Assembly: GCA_965226805.1 (NCBI GenBank)
Contig: CBDDDW010000005.1
Span: forward strand, 1-38,684
From: CBDDDW01 sp965226805
GTDB lineage: Bacteria > Chloroflexota > Dehalococcoidia > Lucifugimonadales > JAGWBF01
Length of the DNA stretch: 38,684 bases
Direction of reading: 5' to 3'
The position numbers and the translations under genes are program-made. Below are positions 16,118-24,113 of this stretch, one piece after another. The number at the start of each line of letters is the position of its first letter. Within the stretch, counting starts at the first letter, position 1. The notes below the pieces were generated by a model. That model was not told where the DNA came from. It saw only the letters and a list, made by a program, of their open reading frames with translations, and searched no databases.

Positions 16118-16282
16118 ATGTACGATGCACTGACTGAATTTCTGCAAACTCTCAGCTCCGATAGCCCCGGCCTATGGGCCCTCTTCGTTTTTGCGGTGAC
16201 TGCTACCCTTTCTCTAGGGTTGTATGCCTTTTGGGAGATAGTGCTCAAGGTGTTTTTCCCTCCTCGGTCACGTACCAAGTGA
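16118..16282 (+). CDS. Small single-pass membrane protein (54 residues)
   Basis: Unrecognised small gene. ATG 16118 lies two bases after the hemL stop, with no Shine-Dalgarno of its own, so expression would depend on coupling to hemL. The peptide opens MYDALTEFLQTL, has one long hydrophobic helix (about residues 19-47: LWALFVFAVTATLSLGLYAF then WEIVLKVFF), and ends with a basic tail PPRSRTK, suggesting the C terminus is cytoplasmic. The TSUP permease gene follows 114 bases later. It may be an accessory subunit of that permease or a stray frame; the hydrophobic pattern and positive-inside tail favour a real gene. The role is unknown. Confidence 0.5.
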   Translation: MYDALTEFLQTLSSDSPGLWALFVFAVTATLSLGLYAFWEIVLKVFFPPRSRTK

Positions 16283-16396
16283 TGTCCTTCCTGGGTTGCC
16301 ATCCGCGGCACTGTCCAAGATAAGGTGTGACCGCGCAGAGATCGCGGGTCTGGGGCAGCGTGCCCTACGAATTCCACGAGTTATAGGGATAAATAG

Positions 16397-17476
16397 GTGG
16401 TCTTTCCTAACGCCGGAGTAGAGCTGAACCCCGTGCTGTTGCTGCTACTGGGGCTGATGCTGGGGACCCTGAGCGGCTTCTTCGGCGTCGGAGGCGGCTT
16501 TCTAATTACGGGAGGCCTACTTGTTCTCGGCGTCCCCCCGCTCTTCGCAGTGGGCACGGGGCTCACCCTGATCATGGGCTCCTCTCTGATCAACACCCTC
16601 AAGCACCGCAAGGTAGGAAACGTAGACTTCAAGCTTGGGTTCCTGATGCTGATAGGGACAATTCCCGCAGTTTTCCTGGCAGAGAGGGCGAATTCACAGC
16701 TGGAGGTTTGGGAAGTCGAAGGGCCGGTTCTCCGGTATACCTACGTGGTCTTTCTGCTATTCCTGGGCTCATTTCTCCTATATGACTACCACAAGACACG
16801 CAGGCTCCGTGGCTCCCAGCCGGACCAGATATCCACCACGCAGCTGGCCCGGCGGGTACACTCCCTGAGAATACCACCGCATTCCATACGAATCCCAGGA
16901 CTGGGCTCTTTGCCCACTTATGTTTCTCTTCCTACGTCAGGGATCGAGCGTATATCGATCTGGATCCCTGTTTCGATAGGCTTTGGGGTCGGCTTTCTGG
17001 CAGGGATATTAGGCGCGGGAGGAGGGTTTCTCCTGATGCCTATCCTGATATTCGCGCTGGGCATTCCCACTACCATAGCGATCGGCACCGATTTGTTTCA
17101 GGTCGTCATCACGGGCTCTGTTGGGTCCCTGTTGTACGCCCTCTCCAACCACGTGGACCTGCTTATGGCCGTCATCATGCTGTCGGCGGCATCAATGGGC
17201 TCCCAACTGGGCGTTGCGGCCACCAGATACGTTGATGGAGGGAGAATCCGCTTCCTTTACGGAATCACGGTTCTCAGCGGCTGCGCCGCCGTGGCACTGA
17301 AACAGGCGTCGGTGAGCATCGACAACGCTGAGTTCCTCTCCACGATCGGTTCGATTATACTTTTCGGGGTTGCTGGAGCTATCTGCGGCGTGATCATCGC
17401 TATGCTGGTGGCGACGAGGCTCCGGAGCACCGAGCCGGCGCCCTTAAAAAGCAGTGGTCCTGACCCGCACACCTAG
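16397..17476 (+). CDS. TauE/SafE (TSUP) family permease
   Basis: Membrane exporter or importer of the TSUP family, whose known members move sulfite, sulfoacetate or similar organosulfonates. The two repeat signatures are present: GTLSGFFGVGGGFLITGGLL (about 23-42) and GFLAGILGAGGGFLLMPILI (about 199-218), each starting a half of four helices. The loop between them (about 125-185) is hydrophilic and longer than in small TSUPs. GTG start at 16397 with AGGGA seven bases upstream. 359 residues is at the long end of the family. Its position after hemL and the small membrane gene does not reveal a substrate. It ends convergent with aroB, 82 bases apart. Confidence 0.9.
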   Translation: MVFPNAGVELNPVLLLLLGLMLGTLSGFFGVGGGFLITGGLLVLGVPPLFAVGTGLTLIMGSSLINTLKHRKVGNVDFKLGFLMLIGTIPAVFLAERANSQLEVWEVEGPVLRYTYVVFLLFLGSFLLYDYHKTRRLRGSQPDQISTTQLARRVHSLRIPPHSIRIPGLGSLPTYVSLPTSGIERISIWIPVSIGFGVGFLAGILGAGGGFLLMPILIFALGIPTTIAIGTDLFQVVITGSVGSLLYALSNHVDLLMAVIMLSAASMGSQLGVAATRYVDGGRIRFLYGITVLSGCAAVALKQASVSIDNAEFLSTIGSIILFGVAGAICGVIIAMLVATRLRSTEPAPLKSSGPDPHT

Positions 17477-17558
17477 CTCCTTCACTCCCGTTCTCTCTCC
17501 GTAGTGGCCGCAGTCAAGAAAGCTAACGAGCTGACCCTGGACGCCGGCTTGGGGCGAA

Positions 17559-18737
17559 TTACGAGCCTTGCCCCTGAGGGTGACAAAGGGTTTCAAGGGT
17601 TTCCCGGACCAGATCAGCGGGAACGTCGCTCCGGGTCACGGCCCGACCGACATCTTCCAGCAATACCCACTTGATGGAGCCACCCTCTGTCTTCTTGTCC
17701 AGCGACATCGCGTCCGAGAACCGTTGGTGATCCACGTCAGGAGCAGAGGTGGGGAGACCGAAGCGCTCCAAAAGTCGCCGCTGCCTCTCCATCACTCCGT
17801 CGTCTATCATCCCCAGCTGCCGGGCGATCAGTGCGGCGCCTATCATTCCCACTGAAACGGCCTCGCCGTGCAGGTACTGCCCATAGCCGGTCGCGGCCTC
17901 GAGGGCATGTCCTAGAGTATGCCCATAATTAAGAAGGACACGGCGGCCCATGGTCTCCCGCTCGTCCTCGCTCACTATCTGTGCCTTGATCGCTGCACTG
18001 CGCCGGATGACCTGGGCCGATAGCTCACTACCGACATCACGCTCTGGAATCACCCTCGTAGCACTGGGCTCCTCAGGAGAATCCCCTGTGGCCAAGGCCA
18101 ACAAAGCGTCGGCGTTCTCCTCGAAAGTGCCGAATAGCTCCGCGTCCAGGATGAGGCCGTGCTTTATGGCTTCGGCCCATCCCTCGGCTCGCTCCCTTTT
18201 CCCCAGGGTCTCCAAGCTGGATAGGTCCGAGAGGACCAGCTTCGGCTGATGAAAGGCGCCCACCAGGTTCTTGCCTTCGGGCAGGTTTACCGCGACCTTC
18301 CCGCCAATAGACGCGTCCACCATTGCCGCCATGCTGGTAGGCACCTGAATGAATGGCATCCCACGGAGGAAGGTGGAGGCCACAAACCCCGCAAGGTCGC
18401 CCACGACACCACCCCCAACTGCGATCACCGCATGGCCGCGCTCTGCCCGCCGATCGGCGAGCCACCTGTAAATTTCCCCAGCCATCTCCAGACTCTTGCT
18501 CTGCTCGCCGGGAGGAACGACGTAGCAGTGGGCCTCGATCTTGCTCCTCTCGAGGGATAGCTGGGCCCGCCGTCCGTAGATAGGGAAGACTGTCTCATCG
18601 CTGATGATGTACACGGGGCCGGCGATGCCAAGGCCCGTAAGGCGGCTTCCTAGGCCGTCCAGCAGACCCCATCCCACCAGCACAGGGTAGCTCCCGCCCA
18701 AGTGGATAACTACGGCCGCCAGGTCCGGGTCAGTCAT
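17559..18737 (-). CDS. aroB: 3-dehydroquinate synthase
   Basis: Second step of the shikimate pathway: DAHP to 3-dehydroquinate, NAD+ and metal dependent. Seen: the NAD-binding GGGVVGDLAGFVAST, the RGMPFIQVPTSMAAMVDAS loop, KVAVNLPEGKNLVGAFHQP, and metal histidines in NYGHTLGHALE and LHGEAVSVGM. About 24 extra residues (LATGDSPEEPSATRV region) sit between the ENADALLAL helix and the IRRSAAIKA helix, probably a surface loop. ATG 18737 has AGGA nine bases upstream. The frame also extends to GTG 18758, but that stretch overlaps the inserted element's terminal repeat. Last gene of the aroE-aroC-aroK-aroB operon, separated from aroK by the inserted element. Confidence 0.96.
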   Translation of the reverse strand: MTDPDLAAVVIHLGGSYPVLVGWGLLDGLGSRLTGLGIAGPVYIISDETVFPIYGRRAQLSLERSKIEAHCYVVPPGEQSKSLEMAGEIYRWLADRRAERGHAVIAVGGGVVGDLAGFVASTFLRGMPFIQVPTSMAAMVDASIGGKVAVNLPEGKNLVGAFHQPKLVLSDLSSLETLGKRERAEGWAEAIKHGLILDAELFGTFEENADALLALATGDSPEEPSATRVIPERDVGSELSAQVIRRSAAIKAQIVSEDERETMGRRVLLNYGHTLGHALEAATGYGQYLHGEAVSVGMIGAALIARQLGMIDDGVMERQRRLLERFGLPTSAPDVDHQRFSDAMSLDKKTEGGSIKWVLLEDVGRAVTRSDVPADLVRETLETLCHPQGQGS

Positions 18738-18753
18738 TGCATCGCATCCTATT

Positions 18754-19188
18754 GCCACAGAGGCACGGAGACACAGAGCATTTTACAATATAAATCTCTT
18801 GACCCCATTCTTCAGCAACCGGGAGTTGAAGTTTATTAGAAGCCCAACCCTTTTCCCAGTCAGCTTCAGGTATGTCAAGACCTGCGCTTCAAATATAGGG
18901 TCATATCGTTCCACGCTCTTTATCTCAACTACTATTGCGTCTTCCACCAAGAGATCGATCCTGTACTCGCCGATAGACCTGCCCTTATATGCCAGCGGAA
19001 TCGGTACTTGACGAGAGTAATTAAGGTCCCTCATCTCGAGCTCGACGCAGAGGGCTTCCTCGTACGCACGTTCAAGGAGTCCCGGCCCGAGATGCCTGTG
19101 TACCTCAATGGCACATCCGATGATCCCCTCGGTGAGCTCATTTAATCGATCCATCTCCAACTTCTCCGTGTCTCTGTGCCTCTGTGGC
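18754..19188. mobile_element. 435-bp element with terminal inverted repeats carrying a GxxExxY gene
   Basis: GCCACAGAGGCACGGAGACA (start at 18754) and its inverted counterpart ending at 19188 form 25-bp terminal repeats with 23 matches. They bracket a single short gene. It lies exactly between aroK and aroB in an otherwise tight operon. The inner DNA is more AT-rich than its neighbours. No transposase is encoded, so movement would be non-autonomous or by another route. No target-site duplication was evident by eye. Confidence 0.7.
18783..19154 (-). CDS. GxxExxY family protein (PD-(D/E)XK nuclease-like)
   Basis: Small protein of the GxxExxY family (TIGR04256-type). The name motif is GLLERAY, within LGPGLLERAYEEAL. 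The nuclease-like core shows RIDLLVEDAIVVEIKS, the D-x(n)-ExK pattern of PD-(D/E)XK enzymes, with Tyr, Leu and Phe around it. Biochemical function of the family is unknown. ATG 19154 has GGAGAAG six bases upstream, and that site lies in the element's terminal repeat; TTG 19160 is also in frame. The gene overlaps the altered 3' end of aroK by 17 bases. Family members commonly lie next to this type of CACAGAGGCAC repeat, in line with a selfish cassette. Confidence 0.88.
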   Translation of the reverse strand: MDRLNELTEGIIGCAIEVHRHLGPGLLERAYEEALCVELEMRDLNYSRQVPIPLAYKGRSIGEYRIDLLVEDAIVVEIKSVERYDPIFEAQVLTYLKLTGKRVGLLINFNSRLLKNGVKRFIL

Positions 19189-19731
19189 TGACGTCCAGGC
19201 CTTTATCACCTTTTCAGCCACCTCTTCCACAGACAGGTTGTTGGTGTAGACAGTCTCGTGAGCCATCGAGTAATAGCGCCGGCGGGAATCCTTGAGGGAC
19301 CTTATGCGCCCGAGAGCATCAGCACCCGCCAGCATGGGCCGACTATCCCCCGGGTGGGCTTCGTCCGCCGACAGTCGTCGGAATATCGTCTGAGGGTCCG
19401 CGTCCAGGCAGACTACGTACCCGTGGCTTAGCATGAAGTCCCGGATCTCCGAGTCTACCATCGCGCCGCCACCGGTAGAGATCACCCGGCTTCCCGTTGA
19501 GCAGACATCCCGTAGGACCTGCTTCTCCAGGACGCGGAAGGCTGCCTCTCCATCCTCAGAAAAGATGCGGCTAACGGGCTTGCCGGCCCTCCCCGCTATC
19601 TCCAGGTCCGAGTCGAGGAACTCCCAACCCAGTGAGCGCGCTACCACCTGCCCAACGAGGGTCTTTCCCGTGCCAGAGAAGCCAACGAGGATGACATTAG
19701 AGGCAGCCACTCTTACCCGTCCATGGTTCAA
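19138..19731 (-). CDS. aroK: Shikimate kinase with insertion-derived C terminus
   Basis: Phosphorylates shikimate with ATP (fifth step of the pathway). Walker A is GFSGTGKT (17-24). The shikimate-binding DSDLEIAGRAG, FRVLE and STGGGAMV are present, as is the lid segment SRPMLAG. The native protein should end near VEEVAEKVIKAW; the following ~18 residues (TSATEAQRHGEVGDGSIK) are a translation of the inserted element's terminal repeat and inner sequence. The catalytic part is complete, so the enzyme is probably active. Start is uncertain: TTG 19731 (16 bases after aroC) or GTG 19710. Operon order is aroE, aroC, aroK, element, aroB. Confidence 0.94.
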   Translation of the reverse strand: MNHGRVRVAASNVILVGFSGTGKTLVGQVVARSLGWEFLDSDLEIAGRAGKPVSRIFSEDGEAAFRVLEKQVLRDVCSTGSRVISTGGGAMVDSEIRDFMLSHGYVVCLDADPQTIFRRLSADEAHPGDSRPMLAGADALGRIRSLKDSRRRYYSMAHETVYTNNLSVEEVAEKVIKAWTSATEAQRHGEVGDGSIK

Positions 19732-19747
19732 GCGCTACGATTCAAGG

Positions 19748-20914
<1,167 letters not shown>

Positions 20915-20932
20915 ACCACGCTCCTCAAGGTC

Positions 20933-21835
20933 TCAGAACACCTCCGCTTCTACCGAATCAGGGCCGAGAGCCTCCGTCGCCGCCCTCATCATCACCTCCA
21001 CTGGAGCCGCCTTCCCGGTCCATAACTCGAAGGATGCCGCGCCCTGGTATACGAGCATGGGCAGGCCTCCCAGTGTGGCGGCCCCGGCCTTGGTGGCCTC
21101 CCGGAGCAAAGGTGTCTCAGAAGGATTATACACCAGGTCGAAAACCAGAGCATGGGACGGGATATCCTCTGCAGAGATGGGGCGCATGCTCTCCCCGGGG
21201 CCGTGCCTCATTCCCAGAGTCGTGCAGTTGACCAGAAGGTCGCTGTGCGCCGCGGCCTGCGTCAGTGAGTCTCCGTTGCAGGAGAGGGAAACCGTCTCGA
21301 CCCTTGGACTCCCCTGCCGTCCGATGGGGGAGCTCTGATTCCCTATCAGATCGGCCAGCTTGCGGGCTCTCTCGATAGTCCGGTTGGCGATGGTCATCTC
21401 CGCCACTCCTCGACCGGCCAGCGCCAGGGCCACACCCTTGGCCGAGCCTCCGGCGCCTATAATGAGGACTTTGCGCCCCTCAGGAGAGAAACGGCCGTCC
21501 TCCTCCAGGGCCCGCAGGAAACCTATCCCATCAGTGTTATGTCCAGTGAGTTTTCCGTTTCGATTGACGACGGTATTTACCGCCCCAGCCCTCCCGGCCC
21601 ACTCGTCGACATCGTCCAGGTGGGCCGTCACGGCCTCCTTGTGGGGGACCGTCACATTGATGCCCATGGTGTCGGGCGACCGGAGCCCCGCCACAAACTC
21701 CGACAAGGCCCCGGGCTCCACCTCCCACGCTCGATATGTGGCATCCATGGAGTAGTGGTCCAGGGCGGCCTGCTGGAAGTTGGGGGAGACAGAGTGTCCT
21801 ATCGGGTAGCCGATAATGCCTACTCGTTTGGTCAT
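20933..21835 (-). CDS. aroE: Shikimate dehydrogenase
   Basis: NADPH-dependent reduction of 3-dehydroshikimate. The substrate domain shows GYPIGHSVSPNFQQAA and the catalytic Lys/Asp motifs INVTVPHKEAV and HNTDGIGFL. The cofactor domain has IIGAGGSAKGVALAL and the NRTIERA phosphate-binding segment that favours NADP. A slightly long loop (NQSSPIGRQGSPRVET) follows. The C terminus LVYQGAASFELWTG is typical. ATG 21835 is preferred over the adjacent GTG 21838. First aro gene of the operon, just after the vapC-like gene, with an 18-base gap to the latter's stop. Confidence 0.96.
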   Translation of the reverse strand: MTKRVGIIGYPIGHSVSPNFQQAALDHYSMDATYRAWEVEPGALSEFVAGLRSPDTMGINVTVPHKEAVTAHLDDVDEWAGRAGAVNTVVNRNGKLTGHNTDGIGFLRALEEDGRFSPEGRKVLIIGAGGSAKGVALALAGRGVAEMTIANRTIERARKLADLIGNQSSPIGRQGSPRVETVSLSCNGDSLTQAAAHSDLLVNCTTLGMRHGPGESMRPISAEDIPSHALVFDLVYNPSETPLLREATKAGAATLGGLPMLVYQGAASFELWTGKAAPVEVMMRAATEALGPDSVEAEVF

Positions 21836-21856
21836 CACTTTTCGCCTACCGCCTAT

Positions 21857-22306
21857 TCATCCTATCTCTTGAGAGCCAAGATAGTCTATGAACTGGGCCG
21901 GCGTCATAATAGGGATTCCGGAAGCAATGGGCGCGATGGGGTCGTCGAGGAAATGGGCGTCCCCAGTGACAAATACGTCGGGCTCCGCTTGGATCGCGGC
22001 GGCGAGTATTCGGGCATCAGCAACGTTCATGAACCGAGCCGCCCTGGCCACGTCTTCGGCCGCGGGATCGGCGACAACTTGCGGAGGGAAGCCGGTAAGT
22101 AGTCTCTCCAAAACGGGCATAGCAGCTGGTAGTTTGGTGTTTATGGTCCCCACCAGCTCCTGAAGAACCTGACGGGATACCACAAGAAAGATTTCCCCAC
22201 GCAAATACAGGTCCAGAATCTTGCCTGGTGGGCCTTGGCCGGAACAGAGTCCGGAAAACAGCACATTGGTGTCCAGGAATACCCTGAGCTTAGACCTTCC
22301 GGGCAT
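21857..22306 (-). CDS. PIN-domain toxin (COG1569-type VapC)
   Basis: Putative RNase toxin of a type II toxin-antitoxin module. The PIN-domain acidic residues are visible: D12 in VFLDTNVLFSGL, E50 in QVLQELVG, D97 in NVADARILAAAI and D116 in VTGDAHFLDD, forming the Mg-binding site. 149 residues fits COG1569. Its start overlaps the antitoxin gene by 17 bases, the usual antitoxin-toxin order and coupling. It precedes aroE by 18 bases on the same strand, so the aro operon may be read from the autoregulated toxin-antitoxin promoter, as no other promoter is evident in the gap. Confidence 0.88.
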   Translation of the reverse strand: MPGRSKLRVFLDTNVLFSGLCSGQGPPGKILDLYLRGEIFLVVSRQVLQELVGTINTKLPAAMPVLERLLTGFPPQVVADPAAEDVARAARFMNVADARILAAAIQAEPDVFVTGDAHFLDDPIAPIASGIPIMTPAQFIDYLGSQEIG

Positions 22307-22580
22307 GGCGTGTGGAGCTTAGTTTCTTTCTTGTCTCCCGCCCGGCCTGCTGGAGCTCTTCCTCAGCGAATCCGGAGCGCTCAAATAGCTGCCTGATCTC
22401 TTTAAGGGCGTCCAACGCGGCATCCCGGGCAGGACGCGCTACCAGGGCGCCACCCTCTACGGTCACATCGAGCTTGTCACCAATCTCAACTCCCAGTTGG
22501 TCACACAGGTCTCTGGGTAGAGTAAGCTGTCGCCGGGGCCTTACTATGAGTTCTCTAGACTTTCCATCGCGCCCTATCAT
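22290..22580 (-). CDS. AbrB/MazE-type antitoxin
   Basis: Antitoxin partner of the PIN protein. The N-terminal swapped-hairpin DNA-binding domain reads VRPRRQLTLPRDLCDQLGVEIGD in pieces (RRQLTLPRDLCDQLG, then IGDKLDVTVEGGALVARP). The charged C-terminal helix (about 60-96) would wrap the toxin. ATG 22580 has GGAG six bases upstream. The open frame also extends to a TTG at 22643, but that TTG is part of the -35 hexamer of the promoter. Probably represses its own promoter together with the toxin; a 13-bp palindrome lies over the predicted transcription start. Confidence 0.85.
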   Translation of the reverse strand: MIGRDGKSRELIVRPRRQLTLPRDLCDQLGVEIGDKLDVTVEGGALVARPARDAALDALKEIRQLFERSGFAEEELQQAGRETRKKLSSTRHARKV

Positions 22581-22603
22581 AGCAGCTCCTACCTCTGCCA
22601 TCT

Positions 22604-22616
22604 GATGTCCGACATC
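22604..22616. promoter_or_regulatory. Palindromic operator over the antitoxin promoter
   Basis: GATGTC-C-GACATC, a perfect 13-bp inverted repeat overlapping the -10 and the predicted start site, in the usual place for an AbrB-type autorepressor. Confidence 0.55.
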
Positions 22617-22643
22617 GTACATCAGCCGATGGCGGGCTGTCAA
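22614..22643 (-). promoter_or_regulatory. Sigma-70 promoter of the toxin-antitoxin / aro unit
   Basis: Perfect -35 TTGACA (22638-22643), an 18-base spacer and -10 TACGAT (22614-22619) on the minus strand. Predicted start near 22607. Confidence 0.65.
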
Positions 22644-22678
22644 TTAACCCCGGAATCAAGAGGGCCCGCACCGAAATA

Positions 22679-24034
22679 TTATCCCTCGCGCAGTAGGCCG
22701 GCCAGCGAGGCCACGTCCCCGACCTCGTCCAGGGTGCGGATCTGCTGGATGAGGTCGTACACAGAGGGTACGGGCAGATAGGGGGAGGCATAGTTTCGGA
22801 ACTTCTCGGCCATCTCGTCGTAGGTGTAGGGATTGCCGGGAGCGCCTTTCCAGCCGGACACGCTGAACGTGTGACTGCTGCCAGAGAAGATCAGCGTGAC
22901 CTCGGCGACGGGACCGCCGGGTACTCCAAAACGCTCGTCGTTTGAGGCAAGCTCTATGGCCTTAGCCAGATCGCGGACCTGGGGGTCCCATAGGGTCTCC
23001 TCACTGTACGAAAGGGGGTGTGCGATGTTGCGCCAGAGAGCCACCGCAGCGGAGAAGGGGAGGCTGTACTGGGCTCCCATGACGTTGGCGGGCTCTTTTT
23101 CGCCGTGTCGCTCGATCATTCGTTCGGTCCCGATGATTCTGACCCGCTCCAGCTGGGACATATCCGGTTGTCGATCTTCCTTGAACCCGCAGATTCCTTC
23201 GATCACCGAGTGGAAGGAGGCGTGGCAGGCGTAGGCCTTCACCGTCATGTCCATGAGGAGGTAACGCTGGCCGAGGTCTTCCGTGAGCAGCTCCACGCGT
23301 GGCGAGGTGGAATATACGTGAAGGAACCCCCGGTCACCCTCCAGGACAGTAGAAGGTCCGGTGAAGCCACGAGACGCCAGCAGGGCGGACTCAAGTCCCA
23401 TCTGGCCTCCGCGGCCCACGTGGATGCGCTTGGTCATGGCCCCCTCTTTGGCGAACTCCATAAGGCCGCCGGCATGAGAGCCAGCGATACCCAGCGCGTT
23501 CACCATCCCTGCGGCGTTCAGCCCAAGAGCCTTCCCAGCGCCCACGGCTCCTCCGAAGGAAGCGTTGGTCCCCGGACCGTGGAACCCTCTCTCGTCCTCC
23601 ACCGCCCTGGTAGCCGCCAGGCCTACTCGGCACGCGACCTCGTATCCCAAGGCTACAGACAGAATCAGCGACTTGCCGTCCAGGTGGTCCCGCTCCGCGA
23701 TGGCCAGGGCGGCAGGGAATACCGCCGCGCTGGGATGGCACGAGCCCTGGACGAAGGCATGGTCCGTCTCGAAGCTGCCGATCATGGTACCGTTGACCAG
23801 GGCGGCACAGGATGGGGAGGTGGTCCAGCTCCGGCCGAATACCGAGCAGGCGCCCTGGGGTGCGCTCTCGCGGGCCATCTCAGCGACGATGCCCGCCCAG
23901 GGAGTAGCGGAGCCTACGAAGCCGCTGGCCAGGTTGTCAAGAATATAAACCTTGACGGCCTCCACCACGCTTTCGGGAAGGTTTTTGTAGGCCGTCGATG
24001 TGACGTACTCCGCCAGCCGGACAGTTTCGTTCAT
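22679..24034 (-). CDS. MmgE/PrpD family protein
   Basis: Member of the 2-methylcitrate dehydratase / iminodisuccinate epimerase / cis-aconitate decarboxylase fold; it acts on small polycarboxylates, but the reaction cannot be assigned. Landmarks: AALVNGTMIGSFETDHAFV, the SCHPSAAVFPAALA segment with a histidine at the active site, GIAGSHAGGLMEF, KRIHVGRGGQMG, and KAYACHASFHSVIEG. The C-terminal alpha/beta lid is about 290-430. At 451 residues it is normal. It is the last gene of the catabolic cluster, 79 bases after the second FAD dehydrogenase. That position suggests it processes the unsaturated or hydroxylated acid that the FAD enzymes make. It is separate from the toxin-antitoxin unit downstream. 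Confidence 0.9.
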   Translation of the reverse strand: MNETVRLAEYVTSTAYKNLPESVVEAVKVYILDNLASGFVGSATPWAGIVAEMARESAPQGACSVFGRSWTTSPSCAALVNGTMIGSFETDHAFVQGSCHPSAAVFPAALAIAERDHLDGKSLILSVALGYEVACRVGLAATRAVEDERGFHGPGTNASFGGAVGAGKALGLNAAGMVNALGIAGSHAGGLMEFAKEGAMTKRIHVGRGGQMGLESALLASRGFTGPSTVLEGDRGFLHVYSTSPRVELLTEDLGQRYLLMDMTVKAYACHASFHSVIEGICGFKEDRQPDMSQLERVRIIGTERMIERHGEKEPANVMGAQYSLPFSAAVALWRNIAHPLSYSEETLWDPQVRDLAKAIELASNDERFGVPGGPVAEVTLIFSGSSHTFSVSGWKGAPGNPYTYDEMAEKFRNYASPYLPVPSVYDLIQQIRTLDEVGDVASLAGLLREG

Positions 24035-24113
24035 AGATCACACTCAGCCGGGACCTGGATCAAAGGGTCCCCGGCCATAGAACAGACCGCCCACTGATGT
24101 TCGTTAGCGTCGG

